Source: Thermoleophilaceae bacterium | GTDB lineage: Bacteria > Actinomycetota > Thermoleophilia > Solirubrobacterales > Thermoleophilaceae | Reading direction: 5' to 3' | Assembly (NCBI GenBank): GCA_025928265.1 | Contig: JAICJV010000011.1 | Location: forward strand, 1 to 48,573 | DNA: 48,573 nt | Shown here: in pieces, positions 31,661 to 39,291 of the stretch | Layout: each line of letters starts with the position of its first letter | How positions within the stretch are numbered: the first letter of the stretch is position 1 | The notes under the pieces: generated by a model | What the model saw: only the letters and a program-made list of their open reading frames with translations | Told to the model about the DNA's origin: nothing | Database searches by the model: none | Translations under genes and position numbers: made by a program

Positions 31661-31689
31661 ACCCTAAGTGCGACCTGTTTCCCCGGCAA
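31661..31689 (-). promoter_or_regulatory. Candidate promoter of the PKD operon
   Basis: On the minus strand TTGCCG (31684-31689) and TAGGGT (31661-31666) are separated by 17 bases, a weak sigma-70-type pair. Transcription would start about 40 bases before the ATG at 31616. The gap between the TetR stop (31719) and this gene holds no other recognisable element. Confidence 0.35.
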
Positions 31690-31718
31690 GACCCGCCTGG
31701 GCTCGAACAGATGTCCAG

Positions 31719-32294
31719 TTATGCCAGCGCGCGCTCAACCGCCGAGGCGAAGCTCGCAACCAGAAGCTCGCGCAGCTCGTCGCGGCCGAGATCGCGGTGA
31801 TCGAGCCAGTCGAGCGTGGCTCCGTCGATCGACCAGAGCCAGCCGTGGAGTGAGATGCGCAGCGCGGGCGTGTCGCTGCCGAGCGCGGCGAGCATCCGCT
31901 CGACCGTCTCGCGGCGCACGCGCGTGACGATCGCCCGCGCGTCGTCGGAGTTCGCGGCGCTCTCGATCAGCTTGCGATAGCTCTGCGAGTTCGCGTCGAT
32001 CCAGGCGAGGTACGCGTCGAGGCTCGCACGCAGCTGGTCGATCGCCGGCTGCTCGGGATCGGTCTCGGTGAGCGCCGCGAGCTCCGACGCCGCCGCCTCG
32101 AGGGTGGCCACGAAGAAGTCGCGCTTGCTCGGGAAGTAGTGGTACAGCAGCCCCTTCGAGATCCCCGCCTCGCGCGCGACGGCGGCCATCGACACCTCGT
32201 CATAGGCGTGCTCGGTGAACACGCGCGCCCCGGTCTCGAGCAGCTGCCGCCGCCGCTCGTCGACGTCGAGGCGCGTGTAGGCGGGGCCGGTCAC
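31719..32294 (-). CDS. TetR-family transcriptional regulator
   Basis: The 191-residue protein has the TetR N-terminal domain: RRQLLETGARVFTEHAYDEV leading to VAREAGISKGLLYHYFPSKRDF (about 39-60), the classic helix-turn-helix. The C-terminal ligand domain is diverse. The GTG start overlaps the stop of the quinone-reductase gene as GTGA, so the enzyme gene is upstream and both are in one operon, consistent with autoregulation. The ligand is unknown. Confidence 0.9.
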   Translation of the reverse strand: MTGPAYTRLDVDERRRQLLETGARVFTEHAYDEVSMAAVAREAGISKGLLYHYFPSKRDFFVATLEAAASELAALTETDPEQPAIDQLRASLDAYLAWIDANSQSYRKLIESAANSDDARAIVTRVRRETVERMLAALGSDTPALRISLHGWLWSIDGATLDWLDHRDLGRDELRELLVASFASAVERALA

Positions 32295-33217
32295 TCGAAG
32301 GTGAGCACGGCCTTGCCCGCCACCTTGCGGTCGAGCAGGGCCTTCACCGCCTCGGCGGGCTCGCGCCAGCCGGCCTCGAGCGAGACCTCCGTCTTCAGCT
32401 CGCCGGCCGCGACCATCTCGGCCAGCGCGCGGAGGTCGCTCGAGCCGGACGCCTCGCGGCGGATCTCGTTGAAGACCATGAACGCGTACACGCGCGCGCC
32501 GGGGGCGCGGCCGTAGAACTCGGAGGCGTCGAGGCGCACCTCCTCGCCGGAGGAGTTGCCGAACGTGACGACGGTCCCGCCCTCCGCGACACGCCGCAGA
32601 GCGGTGGCGAGCGAGTCGCCGCCCACGCTCTCGAGGATCAGGTCGAGCTCCGGCCCGTCGGCCTCGAAGCCGATCGTCACCTCGTCGGCCCCGAGCTCGC
32701 GCAGGCCCTCCGCGCGTTGCTCGCTGCCCGCGACCGCGATCACGAGCGCTCCTGCTCGGTGCGCGAGCTGGATCGCGAGTCGGCCCACGCCGCCGGAGGC
32801 GCCGGTGATGAGCACGCGGCGCCCGATCAAAAAGCCGCCGCATGCGAGCGTCCGGTACGCCGTGATCCCGGCGACCGGCAGCGTCGACGCGTCGCTGAAC
32901 GACACATCGTCCGGGAGCTCGGCGACCGCGTCGACAGGCACCGCGACGCGCTCTGCCCAGGCACCCTCGTTCACGAGCCCGACCACGCGCGCACCCTCGC
33001 GCGGGCCGCCGCTCTCCGCCGCACGAGCGACCACGCCGGCCACGTCCCAGCCGGGGATCGTCCCCTCCTCTCGTGTCGCGAGACGGCGCAGCTCGCCGCG
33101 GTTCAGCGAGGTGGCGCGCTGCTCGACCAGCACCTCGTCGTGGCGCGGCTCGGGGTCCGGCACCTCCCTGTGAGAGAGCCTGATGTCGGAGGACCGGTCG
33201 GCGACCAGCGCGAGCAC
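32291..33217 (-). CDS. Zinc-independent MDR oxidoreductase (quinone-reductase-like)
   Basis: The 308-residue protein has GWDVAGVVARAAESGGP (57-73), which is the GroES-like domain, and the NADPH loop ITGASGGVGRLAIQLA (137-152). It lacks the catalytic and structural zinc cysteines, so it belongs to the quinone oxidoreductase (QOR) branch of medium-chain dehydrogenases, probably NADPH-dependent reduction of quinones or enones. It is co-transcribed with the TetR regulator, suggesting a detoxification pair. The GTG start at 33217 is at the edge of the palindromic element (33218-33384), so the element forms its entire upstream leader. Confidence 0.87.
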   Translation of the reverse strand: MLALVADRSSDIRLSHREVPDPEPRHDEVLVEQRATSLNRGELRRLATREEGTIPGWDVAGVVARAAESGGPREGARVVGLVNEGAWAERVAVPVDAVAELPDDVSFSDASTLPVAGITAYRTLACGGFLIGRRVLITGASGGVGRLAIQLAHRAGALVIAVAGSEQRAEGLRELGADEVTIGFEADGPELDLILESVGGDSLATALRRVAEGGTVVTFGNSSGEEVRLDASEFYGRAPGARVYAFMVFNEIRREASGSSDLRALAEMVAAGELKTEVSLEAGWREPAEAVKALLDRKVAGKAVLTFE

Positions 33218-33384
33218 TAGATGGTTGATTCCACGGGAGCGTGTGTGCGGGGGTGCGCGAGAGCAAGCAGATCAAGGACGCAGACCCGAAGGCGTCGTTC
33301 TACGACGTCGAGCGGTCGAGGACGCAGATATGCGCCGCTATCGCGCGCCATCCGCGCGTGCGGGCTCGTGGAATCAACCATCTA
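33218..33384. mobile_element. Palindromic element, long copy (167 bp), family A
   Basis: TAGATGGTTGATTCCACG (33218-33235) and CGTGGAATCAACCATCTA (33367-33384) are the perfect 18-bp ends, identical to those of the copy at 1253-1319, which is inverted relative to this one. Between them are about 131 bases; the central 99 (33246-33344) are missing from the short copy. The core is open in one plus-strand frame and encodes KDADPKASFYDVERS-like residues, so it could be a captured coding fragment, but no protein is recognised. The TAG at the minus-strand end (33382-33384) is the stop codon of the membrane-protein gene. Confidence 0.85.
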
Positions 33385-34764
33385 TGGCGTCTGTCCCTGC
33401 GGTACCGGCTCGCCCGGAGTGGCCGCCGGCGTGGTCGGAGTCGACGACTGCGGAGCGGTCGAGGTCCGCGGCGGCACACGGATGAGGCCCTTCGTCGAGG
33501 GGTCGGGCGCGGGCGCGCTCGGCGTGGTGGCGGTCGTCGGCGTCCGCTCCTTCTTCGGCTTGTGCGACCTGGGCTTGGCCGGGGTCTTCGACCTCGACGT
33601 GGTCGTATGAACCGGCATGGTCGGAGTCTTCGCCGCGGGCTTCGTCGGCGTCTTGGTGCTGCTGTCGCTGCCGTTGCCGACGTTGGCCAGCACGATGCTG
33701 ATGCCGAGGCTCGCGAAGGTGACCGCGGCCGTGGCCTTGGCGACCGTCCGGGCGGCCGCCGACTCACGCAGCGTCCTGAAGAAGCCACCGCGCCGGCCGA
33801 CCAGCACTCCGGTCGCAATCAGGGCGAGCGCCACGAACGGCAGCCCGAAGCTCCAGCCGGCGAGTGACGCGACCAGCACGGGCACGGCGATGAGCGGCAG
33901 CAGAATCGCAGCCACCTCCTCGACACGCGCGCCCGCCGCCTCGGCGACCGGCTCCGGCTCGGGTTGCGGCAGCGGCTCGGGCTCGGGAAGCGCCTCGGGC
34001 ACGGGCAGCGGCTCAGGCTCACGCTCATACGCGTACTCCGGCTCCTCCGGATACTCGAGAACCGCCTCCTCTGCCTCTGCCTCTGCGTCTTCCTCGTCCG
34101 CCCACTCCTCGCCAAGCCGCGGGTCGTCGAAGTCGATCGTGTCGGCCGACGCGCCGAAGTCGGCCGGCGTGGCGGTGTCGTGCGGGGGAAGCGCCACGTC
34201 GTCGAGCAGGTCGACGTGGTGGCCGTTGCCATTCGTGGTCACGTCGACGTGGCCGTTCGCGGGTTCCTCGGGTTCGACCGGCTCCGGCTCCTCGTACGCC
34301 ACAGGCTCCTGGGGCTCCACAGGGGGCTCGGGCTCCGGCTCCGGCTCCGGCTCCGGCTCCTCCGCAGTCGTCACCGGCTCCTCGGGCTCCTCCACCTTCC
34401 GCCTGCGCCGCTCCCGGAAGCGCCGGAACGTGGAGCGGGTGAACTCGCCGACCGTCGGGAACTCCTGGCGTTCCTCGGCGAGAGCGGGACGCGCGGGCGT
34501 GGCCACGGCGGCGGTCGCTTCGTCGGCCGCGACCTCGAAGCGGATCGGCTCGTCGGCCCCGGCCTCCAGCAGCGACGGGCGCGGCTCGAGCCCCGCCATC
34601 TGGAGCGCGGTCTGGATGCGCGCACGCTCGCCGGCATCGAGCTCATCGGCCCCGAAGACCTCCTTGAGCTGCTCGAGGCGCAGCGATGCGTCGACCTCGC
34701 GGGCCGCCGCGTCCTTCATCTCGCGCGCGAGCACGAGGGCGATCTCTACGTCACGAACCCTCAC
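33382..34764 (-). CDS. Acidic Pro/Glu-rich membrane protein, function unknown
   Basis: The 460-residue protein has an N-terminal helical domain (about 1-65) and then a long acidic region rich in Glu and Pro with EPEPEPEP stretches (about 120-270). Two or three hydrophobic segments follow (about 285-355, such as AAILLPLIAVPVLVASLAGW), and last a Thr/Pro/Lys-rich tail (about 365-460). It is probably a membrane protein with a cytoplasmic disordered arm and an outer Thr/Pro-rich tail. I do not recognise it. The start is GTG, with GGAGGG about 12 bases upstream held inside the hairpin 34768-34783. The stop TAG comes from the palindromic element. Confidence 0.7.
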   Translation of the reverse strand: MRVRDVEIALVLAREMKDAAAREVDASLRLEQLKEVFGADELDAGERARIQTALQMAGLEPRPSLLEAGADEPIRFEVAADEATAAVATPARPALAEERQEFPTVGEFTRSTFRRFRERRRRKVEEPEEPVTTAEEPEPEPEPEPEPPVEPQEPVAYEEPEPVEPEEPANGHVDVTTNGNGHHVDLLDDVALPPHDTATPADFGASADTIDFDDPRLGEEWADEEDAEAEAEEAVLEYPEEPEYAYEREPEPLPVPEALPEPEPLPQPEPEPVAEAAGARVEEVAAILLPLIAVPVLVASLAGWSFGLPFVALALIATGVLVGRRGGFFRTLRESAAARTVAKATAAVTFASLGISIVLANVGNGSDSSTKTPTKPAAKTPTMPVHTTTSRSKTPAKPRSHKPKKERTPTTATTPSAPAPDPSTKGLIRVPPRTSTAPQSSTPTTPAATPGEPVPQGQTP

Positions 34765-34767
34765 CTG

Positions 34768-34783
34768 CTGGAGCGCCCTCCAG
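34768..34783 (-). promoter_or_regulatory. Small hairpin at the start of the acidic membrane-protein gene
   Basis: CTGGAG (34768-34773) and CTCCAG (34778-34783) pair perfectly around a 4-base loop. On the minus strand it holds the GGAG that would serve as the Shine-Dalgarno site, 5-15 bases before the GTG at 34764. Confidence 0.35.
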
Positions 34784-34829
34784 AATCCTCATTCCCCGCC
34801 TTCACCTGCAGTCCTGCGAGATTAGAGCA

Positions 34830-35990
34830 ATGCCTTATGTACCCACCCCGGGGGCCTGCTATTTCGCGGTGGTGGGCGGCGGCATCATCGGGCTGGCCAC
34901 CGCGCGCGAGCTGAGCCGCCGCGCGCCCGGGCGCACCGTCGCCGTGCTGGAGCGCCACAGCGAGGTGGCCGGCGAGCAGACGGGTCACAACAGCGGCGTC
35001 ATCCACGCGGGCATCTACTACACACCCGGCTCGCTCAAGGCGAGGCTGTGCGTGGAGGGGGCGCGCGATCTGTACGCACTTTGCGAGGAGCGCGGCATCC
35101 GGCACGAGCGCTGCGGGAAGCTGATCATCGCCACGACCGAGGCCGAGCTGCCCGGGCTGGACGAGCTCGAGCGGCGCGCCCGCGCCAACGGCGTGCCGGG
35201 GCTGCGGCGGCTGGACGCGCGCCAGCTGCGCGAGGTCGAGCCGAATGCGACCGGAGTCGCCGCGCTGCATTCGCCGAACACCGGGATCGCGGATTTCGCG
35301 GCGGTCGCGCGAGCGCTCGCGGACGACGTGCAGGTGACCACCGGCTGCGAGGTCACGGGATTTCACGAGACGAACGACGGTCTTGTTCTCACGCATACCC
35401 ACGGCGAGACCCGGGCGAAGGCCGCCGTCGTCTGCGCAGGTGGTGCCGCGCATCGGGTGGCTGAACGCGCCGGTGCCCCGCCGGACCCGCGCATCGTCCC
35501 GTTCCGCGGCACCTACCTGAAGCTGCGGCCCGAGGCGCGCGACCGGGTGCGCGCTCTGATCTACCCCGTGCCGGACCCGCGGCTGCCGTTCCTCGGCGTG
35601 CACCTCACGAGGCACGTGGACGGCGAGGTGCTGGTGGGCCCGACCGCGCTGCTCGAGCCGCACCGCGCATCGCTCACGTGGCCCGGCACCTGGAAGATGA
35701 TGCGCCGGTTCTGGCGCACCGGCCTGAGCGAGCTCCATTACGCGGCGAGCCGCAAAGCCGTCGCGCGGGACGCCTCGCGCTACGTGCCCGGGATCGAGGC
35801 GGGCGACCTCGAGCCCGCCTTCGCCGGCGTCCGGGCGCAGGCGGTCGCGCGGGACGGAACGCTCGTCGACGACTTCGTCTTCTCGGTCACCGGCCGCGCG
35901 CTGCACGTGCGCAACGCGCCCTCCCCCGGGGCCACCTCCGCGCTCGCGATCGCGCGCGTCGTCGCCGACCGCGCCGAGGCGATCGTCTAG
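34830..35990 (+). CDS. lhgO: L-2-hydroxyglutarate oxidase
   Basis: The 386-residue FAD-dependent oxidoreductase has the dinucleotide motif GGGIIGLATAREL (16-28) and the specific LhgO segment GHNSGVIHAGIYYTPGSLKA (52-71), which distinguishes it from other DAO-family enzymes. It converts L-2-hydroxyglutarate to 2-oxoglutarate with electrons passed to the respiratory chain, and is probably membrane-associated. The ATG at 34830 lies after GCGAGATTAGAG with no strong Shine-Dalgarno; the frame is open to 34686 but that extension is antisense to the neighbouring gene. It is divergent from the acidic membrane-protein gene and 11 bases before RfbC. Confidence 0.92.
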   Translation: MPYVPTPGACYFAVVGGGIIGLATARELSRRAPGRTVAVLERHSEVAGEQTGHNSGVIHAGIYYTPGSLKARLCVEGARDLYALCEERGIRHERCGKLIIATTEAELPGLDELERRARANGVPGLRRLDARQLREVEPNATGVAALHSPNTGIADFAAVARALADDVQVTTGCEVTGFHETNDGLVLTHTHGETRAKAAVVCAGGAAHRVAERAGAPPDPRIVPFRGTYLKLRPEARDRVRALIYPVPDPRLPFLGVHLTRHVDGEVLVGPTALLEPHRASLTWPGTWKMMRRFWRTGLSELHYAASRKAVARDASRYVPGIEAGDLEPAFAGVRAQAVARDGTLVDDFVFSVTGRALHVRNAPSPGATSALAIARVVADRAEAIV

Positions 35991-36001
35991 CCTGCCGCCG
36001 C

Positions 36002-36532
36002 GTGCAGCAGCTCAAAACCAAGCTCCAGGGTCCGATCCTCGTCGAGCCGGCCGTCCACGGCGACGCTCGCGGCTTCTTCATGGAGACCTACAGGAGAAGC
36101 GCCTACGCCGAGGTCGGGATCGCCGAGGAGTTCGTCCAGGACAACCATTCGCGCTCGCGGCAGGGCGTCGTCCGCGGGATGCACTTCCAGCCCGGCCAGG
36201 CGAAGCTCGTGCGTTGCGCCCGTGGCGCGATCGTCGACGTGGTCTGCGACATCCGCGCCGGCTCGGAGACGTTCGGGCAATGGGAGGCGTGCGAGCTGAG
36301 TGACGAGAACGGCCGCCAGCTCTACGTGCCGGACGGGTTCGCCCACGGGTTCGCGGTCACGAGCGAGCTGGCGGACGTGATCTACAAGGTGAGCGCCTAC
36401 TACGACCCCGACGCCGAGAGCGGGTTCCGCTACGACGACCCCGACGTCGGCATCGAGTGGCCCGACATCGAGCTGACGCCGTCGGCGCGCGACCAGCAGG
36501 CGCCGCTCCTGTCAGAGCTCGGCTTGCGATGA
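36002..36532 (+). CDS. rfbC: NDP-4-keto-6-deoxyhexose 3,5-epimerase (RmlC/RfbC family)
   Basis: The 176-residue cupin has His61 and Lys68 in RGMHFQPGQAKLVR, the tyrosine cluster YKVSAYYDP (128-136) and the distal Asp164, corresponding to the RmlC catalytic residues. LYVPDGFAHGFAV is the conserved cupin loop. The classical substrate is dTDP-4-keto-6-deoxyglucose. The neighbours are the CDP-sugar enzymes RfbF and RfbG and there are no dTDP enzymes (RmlA/RmlB/RmlD) here, so the true substrate may be a CDP-linked ketosugar. The start is GTG. The stop overlaps the next ATG (ATGA). Confidence 0.9.
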   Translation: MQQLKTKLQGPILVEPAVHGDARGFFMETYRRSAYAEVGIAEEFVQDNHSRSRQGVVRGMHFQPGQAKLVRCARGAIVDVVCDIRAGSETFGQWEACELSDENGRQLYVPDGFAHGFAVTSELADVIYKVSAYYDPDAESGFRYDDPDVGIEWPDIELTPSARDQQAPLLSELGLR

Positions 36533-37299
36533 AGGCGGTGATCCTGGCCGGCGGGGTCGGGTCGCGGATCAGCGAGGAGACGGAGCTCCGGCCCAAGCCG
36601 ATGATCGAGGTGGGCCACAAGCCGCTGCTCTGGCACGTGATGAAGATCTACTCGGCGCAGGGCATCGCGGAGTTCGTAGTGTGCCTCGGCTACCGCGGCT
36701 ACGTGATCAAGGAGTACTTCGCCAACTACTACCTGCACATGGGCGACGTGACCTTCGACCTGCGCGACAACTCGATGGAGGTGCACCACTCCGGCGCCGA
36801 GCCGTGGCGGGTCACGCTCATCGACACGGGCGACGCCACGCAGACCGGCGGCCGCCTCAAGCGCGTGCTGCCGTACATCGGCGACGAGGAGTTCCTCTTC
36901 ACCTACGGCGACGGCGTGGCGGACATCGACCTGCGCGCGCTGATCGACTTCCACCGCGAGCAGGGCGCGCTCGCCACGATGACGGCGGTCCAGCCGCGCG
37001 GCCGCTGGGGCGCGGTCACGCTCAATGGCGACCGCATCGATCGCTTCGAGGAGAAGCCGGACGGTGACGGCGGCTGGATCAACGGGGGCTTCTTCGTGCT
37101 CTCGCCGCGCGTGGGCGACTACATCGAGGGCGATGCCACGGTGTGGGAGGAGCAGCCGCTCGAGCGCCTGGCCGCGGAGGACCGGCTCGCGGCGTACCGG
37201 CACGAGGGCTTCTGGCACGCGGTCGACACGTTGCGCGACAAGCGTCTGCTCCAGGAGCACTGGGACAGCGGGAGCCCGCCATGGAAGCTGTGGGAATAG
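36529..37299 (+). CDS. rfbF: Glucose-1-phosphate cytidylyltransferase
   Basis: The 256-residue nucleotidyltransferase has the family start KAVILAGGVGSRISEETEL, the catalytic RPKPMIEVG (21-29) and EYFANYYLHMGDVTFDL, which together are specific for RfbF. It makes CDP-glucose from CTP and glucose-1-phosphate, the first step to CDP-3,6-dideoxy and CDP-6-deoxy sugars. The ATG overlaps the RfbC stop; a longer open frame upstream is out of the gene. The stop lies inside the start region of RfbG (19-base overlap). Confidence 0.95.
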   Translation: MKAVILAGGVGSRISEETELRPKPMIEVGHKPLLWHVMKIYSAQGIAEFVVCLGYRGYVIKEYFANYYLHMGDVTFDLRDNSMEVHHSGAEPWRVTLIDTGDATQTGGRLKRVLPYIGDEEFLFTYGDGVADIDLRALIDFHREQGALATMTAVQPRGRWGAVTLNGDRIDRFEEKPDGDGGWINGGFFVLSPRVGDYIEGDATVWEEQPLERLAAEDRLAAYRHEGFWHAVDTLRDKRLLQEHWDSGSPPWKLWE

Positions 37300-38327
37300 A
37301 CCGCGACTTCTGGTCCGGCCGGCGCGTGCTGGTGACGGGCCACACCGGCTTCAAGGGCAGCTGGCTGGCGCTCTGGCTCTGCCATCTGGGCGCCGACGTG
37401 ACCGGCTTCAGCGGTCCGCCGCCGGCCGGGCCGTCGCTGTACGCGCACGCCCGTGTGGGCGAGAAGGTGCGGCGGCTGAACGGCGACATCCGAGACGCGG
37501 ACGCCGTGCACGAGGCCGTCGACGGCGCCGAGGTCGTGCTCCACCTCGCCGCCCAGCCCATCGTCCGCCGCTCCTACGCCGACCCGGGCGAGACGTACGC
37601 GATCAACGTGACCGGCACGGTGAACGTGCTCGACGGCGTCCGCGCGACCGACAGCGTGCAGTCGGTGGTCGTGGTGACCAGCGACAAGTGCTACCTCAAC
37701 ACCGGCAGCCACCGCCCGCACACAGAGGACGACCCGCTCGGCGGGAGTGACCCCTACTCGTCGAGCAAGGCCGCGCAGGAGCTGGTGGCGGCGGCGTATC
37801 GCGAGTCCTACGGGCTTCCGATCGCCACGGCACGCGCGGGCAACGTGATCGGCGGCGGCGACTTCGGACAGGACCGCCTGGTGCCGGACGCGATGCGTGC
37901 CGCGCTCAACGGCGGGCGAGTGGAGGTGCGCAACCCACACGCCGTGCGCCCGTGGCAGCACGTGCTCAACCCGCTGGCCGGGTACCTCGCGCTCGCCCAG
38001 GACCCGTCGAAGGCGTCGGCCCTCAACTTCGGCCCGGCGGATTCCGACGCGCGCCCGGTCGGCGAGGTGATCGCCAGGCTCGCGGAGCTCTGGCCGGGCG
38101 GCCTCGAGCAGATCGACGCCTCTGACCCCGACGCACCGCGCGAGGCCGGCTACCTGCACATCGACTCGACGCGCGCACGCGACGTGCTCGGCTGGACACC
38201 GCGCTGGGACCTCGACGAGGCACTCGCGCGGGTGACCGAGTGGTACGCCGCCTACCGCGACGGCCGCGACGTCACGCTCGACCAGATCCGGGCGTTCAGT
38301 CGCGGCTCCGAATCGACCCGTCGATGA
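37281..38327 (+). CDS. rfbG: CDP-glucose 4,6-dehydratase
   Basis: The 348-residue extended SDR has NAD loop TGHTGFKGSW (19-28), the dehydratase triad region TSDKCY (Thr133, Asp135, Lys136) and Tyr159/Lys163 in PYSSSKAA. The HTGFKGSW word and NPHAVRPWQHVL are specific to RfbG. It converts CDP-glucose to CDP-4-keto-6-deoxyglucose. RfbH, the next step to 3,6-dideoxy sugars, is not in the window. GGGAG precedes the ATG, which overlaps RfbF by 19 bases. The 3' end overlaps the convergent GT2 gene by 32 bases. Confidence 0.94.
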   Translation: MEAVGIDRDFWSGRRVLVTGHTGFKGSWLALWLCHLGADVTGFSGPPPAGPSLYAHARVGEKVRRLNGDIRDADAVHEAVDGAEVVLHLAAQPIVRRSYADPGETYAINVTGTVNVLDGVRATDSVQSVVVVTSDKCYLNTGSHRPHTEDDPLGGSDPYSSSKAAQELVAAAYRESYGLPIATARAGNVIGGGDFGQDRLVPDAMRAALNGGRVEVRNPHAVRPWQHVLNPLAGYLALAQDPSKASALNFGPADSDARPVGEVIARLAELWPGGLEQIDASDPDAPREAGYLHIDSTRARDVLGWTPRWDLDEALARVTEWYAAYRDGRDVTLDQIRAFSRGSESTRR

Positions 38328-39291
38328 ACGCGAGGATCCGCGACTCGAGCGGGTAGTCGGCGCGCACGATGCCGTTGAGGTAGCTCAGCCCCACCTTGCG
38401 ACTGCGCTGGACCACGCGTCGCTTGCGCAGCGTGCGAGGCAGCTGGCGCAGCGCGTCGCGCGTGCCGCGCAGCAGCGCGAGAAACCAGCGGCCGCGGAGC
38501 GAGGCCACCACCGACTTCGCGAAGAAGAGGACGAGCCGCGGCGCATGGCGCAGGAGCGCGCCCGCAGGCCAGTTCTTCGCCACCATCGACAGCGTGTTGC
38601 GGAAGAACAGGTAGCGCGACCAGTTCGGCACGCGGGCGCTGGTCGCGCCGCCCATGTGGAACGCGACCGCGCCGGGCGCGTAGCGGCACGTCCAGCCCGC
38701 GAGCTGCGCGCGGAAGCCCCAGTCGACGTCCTCGGTGTAGGCGAAGAAGTCCTCGTCGAACGGCCCGACCGCGTCGAGCGCGTCGCGCCGGTAGAGCGCC
38801 GCGCCCCCGCAGGCGCTGAACACCGGCTCGGGCGCGTCGTACTGGCCCCGGTCGATCTCGCCGCGCCCGCGCGGCGCGCTGATCGCGTACCAGCTGGTGA
38901 AGTCCCCGGTGCCGTCGATCACGTCGCGGCGGTCGTAGAACAGCATCTTCCCGGTGGCGGATCCGGCATCCGGGTGGTCGCGCAGCGCGGACACCATCCG
39001 CTCGAGCCAGTGCGGGTCGAGCTCGAGGTCGTTGTTCACGACCGCGACGTGCTCGCCGCCGCCTGCCGCGATCCCGCGGTTCACCGCGGCCGCGAACCCG
39101 AGATTCGACCCGAGCTCGAGCAGCGTCACCTCCGGATACTGCGAGCGCACGTGCTCCGCGGTGCCGTCGGTCGACCCGTTGTCCACCACCACCACATTGA
39201 AGTCGCCATAGGTCTGCGCGCGCAGCGACGGCAGCACCACGTCGAGGTACTCGCGACCGTTCCAGGTCGGGATGACGACCGAGACGCTCAG
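38296..39291 (-). CDS. Family 2 glycosyltransferase (probable CTG start)
   Basis: The protein has about 331 residues. The GT-A fold starts SVSVVIPTWNGREYL (about 2-16), with DNGSTDG (37-43) and NNDLELD with the candidate metal Asp88; TEDVDWGFRA follows later as the usual ED motif. It is likely a rhamnosyl-type or other sugar transferase of the surface polysaccharide. No ATG, GTG or TTG exists in frame before the first beta strand. The CTG at 39291-39289 overlaps the TGA of the upstream HAD gene as CTGA, so I assign CTG. A GTG about 16 codons downstream would remove the first strand. The C-terminal half is basic and amphipathic (about 230-320). Confidence 0.82.
   Translation of the reverse strand: MSVSVVIPTWNGREYLDVVLPSLRAQTYGDFNVVVVDNGSTDGTAEHVRSQYPEVTLLELGSNLGFAAAVNRGIAAGGGEHVAVVNNDLELDPHWLERMVSALRDHPDAGSATGKMLFYDRRDVIDGTGDFTSWYAISAPRGRGEIDRGQYDAPEPVFSACGGAALYRRDALDAVGPFDEDFFAYTEDVDWGFRAQLAGWTCRYAPGAVAFHMGGATSARVPNWSRYLFFRNTLSMVAKNWPAGALLRHAPRLVLFFAKSVVASLRGRWFLALLRGTRDALRQLPRTLRKRRVVQRSRKVGLSYLNGIVRADYPLESRILAFIDGSIRSRD

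Noticed and set aside
28707-31667. 986-residue plus-strand open frame opposite the PKD gene
   Set aside because: Its repetitive Arg/Gly composition mirrors the PKD repeats on the other strand. No motif and no ribosome site.
31617-31718. Possible riboswitch in the PKD leader
   Set aside because: I looked for the conserved c-di-GMP and c-di-AMP riboswitch words because of the nearby GGDEF and wall genes. None of the expected conserved blocks is present.
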